Part shown: in pieces, positions 6,586 through 12,999 of the stretch | Numbering within the stretch: position 1 is the stretch's first letter | Layout of the letters: every line of letters begins with the position of its first letter | Assembly (NCBI GenBank): GCA_038200385.1 | Contig: JBBPYA010000199.1 | Span: 1-13,180 of the forward strand | DNA from: JBBPYA01 sp038200385 | GTDB lineage: Bacteria; Actinomycetota; Actinomycetes; Mycobacteriales; Geodermatophilaceae | Reading direction: 5' to 3' | Length of the DNA stretch: 13,180 bases | The notes under the pieces: generated by a model | Seen by the model: the letters and a program-made list of their open reading frames with translations, nothing else | Databases searched by the model: none | Told to the model about the DNA's origin: nothing | Made by a program: the position numbers and the translations under genes

Positions 6586-7917
6586 ATGACTAAGAACGTT
6601 CGTTACGTCATCATCGGCGCCGGGATCCACGGCCTGTCCACGGCCTGGCAGCTGGCCCGCCGGCTGCGCGAGACCGGCGAAGGCAGCGGCAGCGACATCG
6701 TGGTGCTGGACAAGACCGGCGTGGCCGCCGGCGCCTCCGGCGTGGCCTGCGGAGTGGTCCGCAACAACTACTTCCAGCCGGCCATGCGCCGGCTGATGGC
6801 GCACTCGGTGGCGGTGTGGGAGTCCGACCCGGAGGCGTTCGCCTACCACGGCGTCGGCTACGTGCAGGTCGCTCCGGAGGCGATGCGGGCCGACGTGGAG
6901 CAGATCTACGCCGAGCAGCAGGCCATCGGCTACGACTCCGAACTGGTCGTCGGCGAGGACGCCTGCCGCACCTACCTGACCGACCTGTTCTCCGACTGGC
7001 AGGCGCCGGGCAGCTCGGCGGTCCTGCACGAGAAGCGCGGCGGCTACGCCAACAACGTCGCCTCGCTCAAGGGCCTGGCGGCAAAGGCGGAGGCCGAGGG
7101 CGTGACGATCCGGACCGGCGTGACGGTCACCGGGCTCACCATGGACGGTGAGACGGTCACCGCCGTTCGCACCGACCAGGGCGACATCGGCTGCGAGCGG
7201 GTCGTGGTCGCGGCCGGCCCGTGGGTCCGCGACTTCTGGGCCATGCTCGGCCTTCCCGACCGGATCCCGGTGACGGGCCGGGACGGCACCCTCCACCCGG
7301 ACCGTCCGATGTGGACCTACTGGGCACTGCAGGAGGGCACCCTGGAGGTCGACCCGAACGAGTTTCTCGACAACCGCGGGGAGCTGCCGCCGGTCCTGCA
7401 CGTGGACTCCGACCAGCCGCTGTACGACGACACCGACGGCAGCCTGATCACCGACCAGATGTGGGGCATCTACTACAAGCCGGACTTCAATTTCGGTGGT
7501 GTCCAGGGCGGCGCCTCGCCGGTGCCGGTCGCCAGGGCGGCCGCCGACGTCGCCGTCGACCCTTATGGCCCGAACAGCCCCGAGTTCGCGGTGGGCGACG
7601 ACTTCGTTCGGATGTGGACCTCGGCGCTGGCGCACTGCCACAAGCGTTTCGAGGGCAAGCGCGCGCTCTACCAGCGCGAGCCCTCCGGCGGGATCGGCGC
7701 GTTTACCCCGGACAGCTTCCCGGTGTTCGACACCTTCAGGGGCAACGCCTACGTGATCGCCGACTCCAACCACGGCTACAAGATGATCGGTGTGGGTGAA
7801 CTGGTGGCTGGCGAGCTGCTCGGCGAGCCCAGCGAGCTGCTGGAGCCGTTCCGGTTCTCCCGGTTCGAGACCGGGCAGCTGCACCCGGTCAGCAACTCGC
7901 CGTTCCCCTGGAGCTGA
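6586..7917 (+). CDS. FAD-dependent amine/amino-acid oxidoreductase (DAO family, sarcosine oxidase beta-like)
   Basis: This 443-residue flavoprotein begins with a dinucleotide-binding fold, YVIIGAGIHGLSTAWQLAR (GxGxxG at residues 11-16). ASGVACGVVRNNYFQP follows, similar to the RSNY-type stretch of sarcosine oxidase beta and dimethylglycine dehydrogenases. Near the C-terminus, FPVFDTFRGNAYVIADSNHG resembles the substrate- and FAD-binding end of the DAO family. It probably oxidises the C-N bond of a secondary or N-methylated amino acid or amine; the substrate cannot be read from the sequence. No alpha, gamma or delta subunit genes of heterotetrameric sarcosine oxidase are nearby, so it may act alone. 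The ATG at 6586 has CAGGAG 5 nt upstream. A longer reading from 6355 would enter the IclR gene and was rejected. It is divergent from that regulator, and the DUF2332 gene follows without a gap. Confidence 0.88.
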   Translation: MTKNVRYVIIGAGIHGLSTAWQLARRLRETGEGSGSDIVVLDKTGVAAGASGVACGVVRNNYFQPAMRRLMAHSVAVWESDPEAFAYHGVGYVQVAPEAMRADVEQIYAEQQAIGYDSELVVGEDACRTYLTDLFSDWQAPGSSAVLHEKRGGYANNVASLKGLAAKAEAEGVTIRTGVTVTGLTMDGETVTAVRTDQGDIGCERVVVAAGPWVRDFWAMLGLPDRIPVTGRDGTLHPDRPMWTYWALQEGTLEVDPNEFLDNRGELPPVLHVDSDQPLYDDTDGSLITDQMWGIYYKPDFNFGGVQGGASPVPVARAAADVAVDPYGPNSPEFAVGDDFVRMWTSALAHCHKRFEGKRALYQREPSGGIGAFTPDSFPVFDTFRGNAYVIADSNHGYKMIGVGELVAGELLGEPSELLEPFRFSRFETGQLHPVSNSPFPWS

Positions 7918-9000
7918 GTGGCCCACCCACTCGCGCAGCAGTTCCGCCGGCAGGCCCGCAACTGCCTGCCCGGCTCCCCGCTGTACGCCGGGCTGCTCGA
8001 CGCGATGGCCGCCGACCTGGACGACGGCGGCCCGACCGCGACGGTGATGGAGCCCTACCGCGACGATCCGTCGGCCAGCGCCCCGCCCCTGCGGCTCATG
8101 GGCGCGCTGCACCGCATGGTTCTCCAGCGGCAGGCCCCCGAGCTGGCGCTGCACTACCCGAGCGTCGGCGGCAGTGCGTCGGCGCGGCAGGCCTGGCCGG
8201 CCGCGCGGCGGTTGCTCGAGGCCGCCGGAAGCGAACTGACCGGGCTGGCCGGACGCCCCGTGCAGACCAACGAGGCTGGCCGCTGCGCCGCACTGCTCGG
8301 AGCGCTGCTGGTCGTCGCGACCCGCACCGGGCTGCCCATCCGGCTCTTCGAGATCGGGGCCAGCGCCGGGCTGAACCTCAACGTGGACCGGTACGCCTAC
8401 GCGGTGGACAACCGGGTCCTCGGGCAGCCCGACTCGCCCCTGCGGCTGGGCTCGCCGTGGCGCAACTACCCGCCGGCGGAGCTGTCCCGGCCGGTCCGGC
8501 TGGTCGAACGCGCGGGCTGCGACCCGCTTCCCGTCGACCCGGGGAGCACCGAGGGTCGGCTCACGCTGACGTCCTACGTCTGGGCGGACTCGACCGAGCG
8601 GCTGGAGCGGTTGCGGGCCGCGCTGCAGATCGCGACCGAGCACCCGACGGCGGTCGAGCGGGCCCGTGCCGTGACGTGGCTGCCGCGGCGGATTGGTTGG
8701 CCGCGCACCGGGTCGGTGGCGGTGGTCTGGCACTCCGTCGTACTCCAGTACGTGGACGCGGGGGAGCGCGCCGCGCTCGGCGCGCTGTTCGCTGCCGCCG
8801 GGGAGCGGGCCACGCCGACCGCCCCGCTGGCCCTGGCCGGGATGGAGCATGTGGGTCCGGCCGACTCCCGCGGCCACTTCGAGGTCACGTTGACGATGTG
8901 GCCGCATGGGACCCGCGAGCTGCTCGGGACCACGGTCGGGCACGGGGTCCCCACCACCTGGGCCGCCGGGGGCACCCGGGAGCCGCAGCACCGGCCGTAG
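7918..9000 (+). CDS. DUF2332 family protein
   Basis: This 360-residue protein of unknown function matches the actinobacterial DUF2332 family by its general layout and its conserved core. The core includes PTNEAGRCAALLGAL-like sequence (here QTNEAGRCAALLGALLVVAT) and RLFEIGASAGLNLNVDRY at residues 142-159. The EIGASAGLN stretch resembles the glycine-rich first motif of SAM-dependent methyltransferases, but no further methyltransferase motif is clear. The GTG start directly follows the oxidase stop with no gap, with TGGAG 4 nt upstream. The two are probably translated from one mRNA under the IclR promoter. Whether it serves the same pathway is unknown; DUF2332 genes also occur in unrelated contexts. 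There is no signal peptide or membrane segment. Confidence 0.85.
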   Translation: MAHPLAQQFRRQARNCLPGSPLYAGLLDAMAADLDDGGPTATVMEPYRDDPSASAPPLRLMGALHRMVLQRQAPELALHYPSVGGSASARQAWPAARRLLEAAGSELTGLAGRPVQTNEAGRCAALLGALLVVATRTGLPIRLFEIGASAGLNLNVDRYAYAVDNRVLGQPDSPLRLGSPWRNYPPAELSRPVRLVERAGCDPLPVDPGSTEGRLTLTSYVWADSTERLERLRAALQIATEHPTAVERARAVTWLPRRIGWPRTGSVAVVWHSVVLQYVDAGERAALGALFAAAGERATPTAPLALAGMEHVGPADSRGHFEVTLTMWPHGTRELLGTTVGHGVPTTWAAGGTREPQHRP

Positions 9001-9023
9001 CAAGATGGGCGTCCGGCGACGTC

Positions 9024-9029
9024 AGGAGG
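9024..9029 (+). promoter_or_regulatory. Ribosome binding site of the MaoC-type gene
   Basis: A perfect AGGAGG 5 nt before ATG 9035 favours that start over the in-frame ATG at 9005, whose extra residues (GVRRRQEAR) look like translated leader. Confidence 0.75.
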
Positions 9030-9034
9030 CGCGG

Positions 9035-9541
9035 ATGCAGTTCGGTCGGTACTTCGAGGAGTTCGAGGTCGGTGCGACGTACCGGCACTGGCCCGGCAAG
9101 ACCGTGACCGAGTACGACGACCACCTGTTCTGCCTGCTCACGATGAACCACCACCCGCTGCACCTGGATGCGCACTTCGCCGGGGAGACCACCGATTTCG
9201 GCAAGAACGTCGTGGTGGGCAACTACGTGTACTCCCTGATTCTCGGCATGTCGGTGCCCGACGTCAGCGGCAAGGCGATCGCGAACCTGGAGGTCGAGTC
9301 GCTGCGGCACGTGGCCCCCACGTTCCACGGGGACACGATCTACGCCGAGACCACGGTGCTGGACAAGACCGAGTCCCGGTCCAAGGACGACCGCGGCGTG
9401 GTCTCCGTGGAGACGATCGGCTACAACCAGGACGGCACGCTCGTGTGCATCTTCCGGCGAAAGGTGATGATCCCGAAGCGTTCCTACGGCGAGGCCCGCG
9501 GCGGCGAGCAGCCGGGACGGCCGACCCCCGCTCCTCGTTAA
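9035..9541 (+). CDS. MaoC-type hot-dog-fold hydratase/dehydratase
   Basis: This 168-residue single hot-dog protein is of the enoyl-CoA hydratase 2/MaoC type, acting on acyl-CoA in the cytoplasm. It opens with GRYFEEFEVGATYRHWPGKT, the usual N-terminal strand and turn. The hydratase motif region is LTMNHHPLHLDAHFA at residues 35-49. The catalytic His is His43, but the position of the usual Asp (D-x-N-P-x-H) is Asn38, and the following Asn is His40. A subfamily of MaoC proteins annotated near mesaconyl-CoA and beta-methylmalyl-CoA hydratases has a similar look in my memory, so this may be a functional variant. It lies 34 nt after the DUF2332 gene on the same strand and may be co-transcribed. 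The stop is TAA. The substrate is unknown. Confidence 0.87.
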   Translation: MQFGRYFEEFEVGATYRHWPGKTVTEYDDHLFCLLTMNHHPLHLDAHFAGETTDFGKNVVVGNYVYSLILGMSVPDVSGKAIANLEVESLRHVAPTFHGDTIYAETTVLDKTESRSKDDRGVVSVETIGYNQDGTLVCIFRRKVMIPKRSYGEARGGEQPGRPTPAPR

Positions 9542-9568
9542 GGGCTGGTCGCCCTGACCACCCGTCGC

Positions 9569-9574
9569 TACCGT
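9569..9574 (+). promoter_or_regulatory. Possible -10 element for a leaderless transcript
   Basis: TACCGT fits the actinobacterial TANNNT pattern and ends 6 nt before ATG 9581, the spacing expected if transcription starts at the start codon. No convincing -35 is visible. A short dyad, TGGTC-GCCCT-GACCA, lies at 9546-9560 just upstream. Confidence 0.35.
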
Positions 9575-9580
9575 GGGTGG

Positions 9581-9946
9581 ATGCCGGAGAAGCTGCAGCA
9601 GGGGACTGTCGAGCTGGTCGAGATCCGGAAGGCCGTCGCGGCGCTCGAGGCCGACGAGGCGGTCGGCCGGCTCGGCGCCGCCGAGACCACCCGTCGGGTC
9701 AACGACTGCCGTCGCTCGGTGACCCGGCGCGACCTGTGGAAGGCCAGCGGCGGGCGGGGCGGCAACCCGAAGCGGTCGAACTGGAAGGACGTCCGCGGCG
9801 CGGTGTACGGCCTGATCTTTCTGCTCGTCCTGGCGCTGGTGGGCGTCTACCTCATCACGCTGGTGATCGGGCGGTACGTCGGCGGCGAGGAGTACGTCCC
9901 CGGCAGCACCGACGTGACCCCGACGTCGGTCAGCGCCACCCCCTAG
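9581..9946 (+). CDS. Small single-pass membrane protein, unknown function
   Basis: This 121-residue protein has a charged N-terminal part of about 70 residues (helical, with ALEADEAVGRLGAAETTRR). One hydrophobic helix follows at about 74-97 (AVYGLIFLLVLALVGVYLIT), then a short Thr/Ser/Pro-rich tail. With no signal peptide and Arg/Lys residues just before the helix, the N-terminus should be cytoplasmic. I do not recognise the family. The start lacks a good ribosome binding site, but a TANNNT element placed for leaderless transcription precedes it. It converges with the Nudix gene on the opposite strand, with only 7 nt between the stops. Strong third-position GC bias supports coding. Confidence 0.68.
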   Translation: MPEKLQQGTVELVEIRKAVAALEADEAVGRLGAAETTRRVNDCRRSVTRRDLWKASGGRGGNPKRSNWKDVRGAVYGLIFLLVLALVGVYLITLVIGRYVGGEEYVPGSTDVTPTSVSATP

Positions 9947-9953
9947 AGCCACG

Positions 9954-10355
9954 TCAGAGCGGCAGCTGCGACCACTCGGTCAGCGCCCCCTCGAGGCCCG
10001 TCGACAGGGTCAGCCGGGCCAGTCCGGACCGGTCGACGAAGCGGGCGTCGGAGGCGTCGTCGCCCGCGACCAGCCGGCCCCCGGTCACCGTGCAGGTGAA
10101 GTCGTCGATGACGTACACGACGCCGCCCGGGCCGTCCCGCTCCACGGTGCCGACGAGCCGGCCGGCCACGCCGATCAGTCCGGTCTCCTCGCGGAGTTCC
10201 CGCACCACCGCCTGCTCAGGGCTCTCCCCGTCCTCGACCCGGCCGCCCGGCAGCGACCAGGTGCCGGCCTGCGGCGGACGACCGCGCCGGATCAGCAGCA
10301 GCCGGCGGCCGTCATCGTGGACGAGCGCACCGACGCAGGGCACCCGGCGGATCAC
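9954..10355 (-). CDS. Nudix hydrolase
   Basis: This protein of about 133 residues hydrolyses a nucleoside diphosphate linked to another group. The Nudix box is complete at residues 38-60: G38, E44, then REL-R-EETGL from Arg52, matching Gx5Ex7REUxEExGU. The domain starts with RRVPCVGALVHDDGRRLLLI, and WSLPGGRVEDGES leads into the box. The GTG at 10355 gives the normal domain length. An ATG at 10430 would add 25 residues and overlap the first bases of the divergent DUF6758 gene, so the start is uncertain. The specific substrate (NTP, ADP-ribose, NADH or other) cannot be inferred. It converges with the small membrane-protein gene. Confidence 0.88.
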   Translation of the reverse strand: MIRRVPCVGALVHDDGRRLLLIRRGRPPQAGTWSLPGGRVEDGESPEQAVVRELREETGLIGVAGRLVGTVERDGPGGVVYVIDDFTCTVTGGRLVAGDDASDARFVDRSGLARLTLSTGLEGALTEWSQLPL

Positions 10356-10428
10356 CGCGTCAGGATAGCTCTGGTCACAGCCGGCCAGGGTTGACGCGGG
10401 AACGGCCGCGGGCCACGGTGGGCAGGCC

Positions 10429-11055
10429 ATGACGGCTCCGCCCTGTTGCCCCCGCTGCGGACTGGACGTGCATCGAGCCGGCCCGGGCAGTGGGTGGCGC
10501 TGCCGGACCCACGGCGCCGTCGAGCCAGTGACGTTGCATGCCCCGGTGCCGCCCGGAGTGATCGAGAGCAGCCGGCTGCGCGGCGGCGCCCCGCTGTGGA
10601 CACTGTGGCCGAGCCCGCCGGAGTGGGCGGTCACCGGGCTGGCCCTGGCCGGTGACGTCGACCAGCCGGCCCGGGCCACCGCGCTGGCGGCCACCGGTCC
10701 GGCGCCGCTCGGCGGGATGGCCGAACTCGTCCTCGTCGCCGAGGAGCCCGGCACCGGGCTGGGGGCGGGTTACGCCGCGCTCGCCGGCCCGGATCCGGGC
10801 TCGTTGCCGACCGGGGCGCCGCACGCCACGGTGCGCGTGGACGGGCACTCCACCGCGATGTGGGCGTTGCCGACCCGCGCTGACCGGTGCGTGCACGTCG
10901 GTGAGGCGATGGGGATGTGGCTGTGGGCGGTGCTCTGGCCCGCCGCGGCCGGGCTGCTGCTCCTGGAGGACCTGGTCCTGCTCGACCTACGTGAGCATCT
11001 GCCCGGAGGGCTCGGGTTCGGTCCCGCGTCGCCGTACGTGCGCCCCGGCGGGTGA
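10429..11055 (+). CDS. DUF6758 family zinc-ribbon protein
   Basis: This 208-residue protein begins with a probable zinc ribbon: Cys7-x2-Cys10 (CPRCG) and Cys25-x2-His28 (CRTHG). The body contains LWTLWPSPPEWAVTGLALAGD, a PLGGMAELVLVAEEPGTGLG core and a hydrophobic MWLWAVLWPAAAGLLLLEDLVL near the C-terminus. This matches the actinobacterial DUF6758 family as I remember it from Streptomyces; its role is unknown. The C-terminal hydrophobic stretch could touch the membrane but includes Glu and Asp, so it is probably a buried core helix. The gene begins a plus-strand cassette with a small membrane protein, a bPH protein and a PHP protein. It is divergent from the Nudix gene; no clear ribosome binding site or promoter was seen. 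Confidence 0.8.
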   Translation: MTAPPCCPRCGLDVHRAGPGSGWRCRTHGAVEPVTLHAPVPPGVIESSRLRGGAPLWTLWPSPPEWAVTGLALAGDVDQPARATALAATGPAPLGGMAELVLVAEEPGTGLGAGYAALAGPDPGSLPTGAPHATVRVDGHSTAMWALPTRADRCVHVGEAMGMWLWAVLWPAAAGLLLLEDLVLLDLREHLPGGLGFGPASPYVRPGG

Positions 11056-11090
11056 CGGCGCGCCTGGCCGGTGCCGGGCACCCGATGGGG

Positions 11091-11096
11091 TAGACA
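11091..11096 (+). promoter_or_regulatory. Possible -10 element (TAGACA) upstream of the small membrane-protein gene
   Basis: TAGACA resembles actinobacterial -10 hexamers and lies 45 nt before the chosen GTG start at 11142, in the 86-nt gap after DUF6758. No good -35 partner is present, so this is weak. Confidence 0.28.
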
Positions 11097-11129
11097 GACA
11101 CGTTGGCGGAGCAGGTCGACCGGTCGGGG

Positions 11130-11135
11130 AGGAGG
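11130..11135 (+). promoter_or_regulatory. Ribosome binding site that fixes the start at 11142
   Basis: AGGAGG lies 6 nt before GTG 11142. It argues against the upstream in-frame TTG at 11103, whose reading would include the ribosome binding site itself. Confidence 0.75.
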
Positions 11136-11141
11136 CGGGCA

Positions 11142-11303
11142 GTGGTATCAGTGAAGCGGGTCGCCGCGTGGTTGCTGATCGCGTTCGTCGTCTTCTACGT
11201 GATCTCAGCGCCGGAGAGCTCGGCCACCTTCGTGCGTTCGGTGATCGACGCGCTCGGCCAAGCCGCTGGAGCCTTCGCGCGATTCCTGCAGTCGCTGTTC
11301 TGA
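11142..11303 (+). CDS. 53-residue single-pass membrane protein
   Basis: This very short protein starts MVSVKRVAAWLLIAFVVFYV. One transmembrane helix spans about residues 6-22, and an amphipathic tail of about 30 residues (FVRSVIDALGQAAGAFARFL) follows. Lys/Arg before the helix suggests an N-in orientation. Similar tiny proteins lie before bPH-domain genes in Streptomyces, as far as I remember, which supports a real gene. Its stop is one base from the next start (TGA-C-GTG), so it is probably translationally coupled with the bPH gene and may be its membrane partner. The function is unknown. Confidence 0.75.
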   Translation: MVSVKRVAAWLLIAFVVFYVISAPESSATFVRSVIDALGQAAGAFARFLQSLF

Positions 11304-11304
11304 C

Positions 11305-11991
11305 GTGCCCGACGGAGACCGGTTCGACCGCTACCTCCTCCCCGAGGAGCGCCGGATCCTGGAGTTCATCTATCACTGGATGTTCCTGGCCAAGCCGGCT
11401 GCCGCGTTCGCCGCGGCCGTCGCCGTCGGATTCGCCGTCCTGCGCGTGACGCAGGGAGCGACCGGCGGCTGGGTGTTATTCGTCCTCGCGCTGGCCGGCA
11501 CCGGGTTGCCGCTGCTCGCCGCCATCGAGAACCGCGCCGTCGCCCGCCTGATCATCACCGACACCCGGGTGGTGTTCGTGGAGGGCTGGTGGACCAAGCG
11601 GTACGGCATGATGCCGCTGAGCAAGATCACCGACGTGACGATCGAGCAGTCCTTGCTCGGCCGGATCCTGCGCTACGGCACGCTGTACGCCGAGTCGCCG
11701 GGACAGGATCAGGCTCTGTCCAAGGTTGCGTTTCTGCCCGATCCGCTCACCGCCTGGCACACCATTTCCGACCTGCTCTACGTCCAGGGCGCCGGCCGGC
11801 CGGGCTACCAGCGGCCCGGGGCCGACCGGCGCCGGAACGAGCCCGACCGGTACGCCGATCCTGATGGCTACCGGGAGGATTCGGGCTCGTATCGGGAGGA
11901 TTCGGGCGGGTACGCGCCAGGACCGGAACGCTACGAGGCAGAGCCCACGCCGTTCCCCGGTCCGGAGCCGACCACCCCGTCGTACCCCTGA
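11305..11991 (+). CDS. bPH-domain (DUF304-like) membrane protein
   Basis: This 228-residue protein has a short cytoplasmic start (DRYLLPEERRILEFIYHWMF). Two closely spaced membrane helices follow at about 30-48 and 55-74. A bacterial PH domain at about 80-160 includes RLIITDTRVVFVEGWWTKR and MMPLSKITDVTIEQSLLGRI, the hallmark stretch. The tail after residue 165 is hydrophilic, Pro/Gly/Arg-rich and probably disordered, with YREDSG twice. Such proteins sit in the inner membrane; their ligand is unknown. The GTG start is one base after the upstream stop, and its own stop is one base before the PHP gene, with the same TGACGTG string at both junctions. One Leu is encoded by TTA at 11476-11478, rare in such GC-rich genomes. 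Confidence 0.88.
   Translation: MPDGDRFDRYLLPEERRILEFIYHWMFLAKPAAAFAAAVAVGFAVLRVTQGATGGWVLFVLALAGTGLPLLAAIENRAVARLIITDTRVVFVEGWWTKRYGMMPLSKITDVTIEQSLLGRILRYGTLYAESPGQDQALSKVAFLPDPLTAWHTISDLLYVQGAGRPGYQRPGADRRRNEPDRYADPDGYREDSGSYREDSGGYAPGPERYEAEPTPFPGPEPTTPSYP
11869..11907 (+). repeat. 21-bp near-perfect tandem repeat encoding YREDSG twice
   Basis: TACCGGGAGGATTCGGGC (11869-11886) recurs as TATCGGGAGGATTCGGGC (11890-11907), a period of 21 nt with one mismatch over 18. It lies in the disordered tail of the bPH protein and keeps the frame. Confidence 0.8.
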
Positions 11992-11992
11992 C

Positions 11993-12850
11993 GTGCGCAT
12001 CGACCTGCACACCCATTCGAGCGAGTCCGACGGGACCGATCCGGTGCCCGGCCTGCTGGCGGCGGCGTCGGCGGCCGGTCTGGACGTGGTCGCGCTGACC
12101 GACCACGACACGACAGCGGGGTGGGCGGCCGCCCAGGACTCCCGGCCGCCGGGGCTGACCGTGGTACCCGGCGTCGAGCTGTCCTGCGCCAGCCCCGTCG
12201 GGGACGGGCCGCCGATCGGCGTACACCTGCTGGGCTACCTGATCGATCCCGGACATGAGGGGCTGCGCGCCGAGATGGCCCGGCTGCGGGAGACCCGCGT
12301 CGACCGGGCCGCGCAGATGGTGGGACGGATGGCCGAGGCCGGGCTCCCGGTCGACTGGCCCACGGTGCGTGCCATCGCCGGGACAGCCCCGGTCGGCCGG
12401 CCGCACATGGCCCTCGCGCTGGTGCGGGCGGGGTGGGCGGCGACGGTCACCGAGGCGTTCGAGCGGTACCTACACCACACCAGCCCGTACTACGTCCGCA
12501 AGCACGACACCAGCGTCGCCGATGCGGTACGCCTGGTCCGGTCCGCCGGAGGCGTGCCGGTACTGGCTCATCCGCTGGCGCGCCGCCGCGGCCGGGTCGT
12601 CGGCGACGACGTGCTGGCCGACCTCGTAGACGTGGGCCTGCTCGGCCTCGAGGTGGACCACCCGGACCACGACGCCGACGACCGGGTGCACCTGAGAGGG
12701 CTGGCGGCCGAGCTCGGACTGATCTGCACCGGGGCGAGCGATTACCACGGAACGAACAAGACGACCCCGATCGGTGCCGAGTCAACCGCACCCGGCGTCC
12801 TGGACCGGCTGGTTGCGGCGGCGACCGGGACCGCGCCGTACGCCGGCTGA
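11993..12850 (+). CDS. PHP-domain phosphoesterase (YciV/RNase AM-like)
   Basis: This 285-residue metal-dependent phosphoesterase has the PHP metal ligands in order: His6 and His8 (DLHTHSSESDG), Asp37-His38 (ALTDHDTTAGW), Glu62 (GVELSC), His193 (AHPLA), Glu220 region (LEVDHPDHD) and Asp250/His252 (GASDYHG). Length and motif order fit the E. coli YciV (TrpH, RNase AM) group, whose members trim RNA 5' ends or remove phosphate from 3',5'-bisphosphonucleotides. Polymerase-linked or histidinol-phosphatase PHPs have other layouts. The GTG at 11993 starts immediately before DLHTHS and is one base after the bPH stop, so it is the last gene of a coupled cassette. A start at 11726 would lie inside the bPH gene in another frame and was rejected. 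Confidence 0.9.
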   Translation: MRIDLHTHSSESDGTDPVPGLLAAASAAGLDVVALTDHDTTAGWAAAQDSRPPGLTVVPGVELSCASPVGDGPPIGVHLLGYLIDPGHEGLRAEMARLRETRVDRAAQMVGRMAEAGLPVDWPTVRAIAGTAPVGRPHMALALVRAGWAATVTEAFERYLHHTSPYYVRKHDTSVADAVRLVRSAGGVPVLAHPLARRRGRVVGDDVLADLVDVGLLGLEVDHPDHDADDRVHLRGLAAELGLICTGASDYHGTNKTTPIGAESTAPGVLDRLVAAATGTAPYAG

Positions 12851-12866
12851 GCGCGGCCCCCATGAC

Positions 12867-12894
12867 CGATCGCGACAACGGGCCTCGTCGATCG
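12867..12894. terminator. Bulged hairpin after the PHP gene
   Basis: CGAT-CG-CGAC and GTCG-ATCG can pair as an 8-bp stem with a 2-nt bulge and a 10-nt loop, 17 nt after the PHP stop and between convergent reading directions. There is no T-run, so a terminator role is weakly supported. The rest of 12851-12999 shows no gene I can support. Confidence 0.27.
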
Positions 12895-12999
12895 CGGCCC
12901 CGGTGCGGCCGGGCTCCGGTCAGTTCGGAGGGGCCGGATCCCGGTACTCGTCATGCGCTCGGCCGTTGCGCGGACACGGGCTCGCCCCCGGCCGGCGTG

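Noticed and set aside
6571..9003. 810-codon open frame on the minus strand
   Set aside because: It is antisense to the oxidase and DUF2332 genes, Arg/Gly/His-rich with no domain; an artefact of GC bias.
8885..9952. 355-codon minus-strand frame
   Set aside because: Antisense of the MaoC and small membrane-protein genes; composition typical of a reverse-strand shadow.
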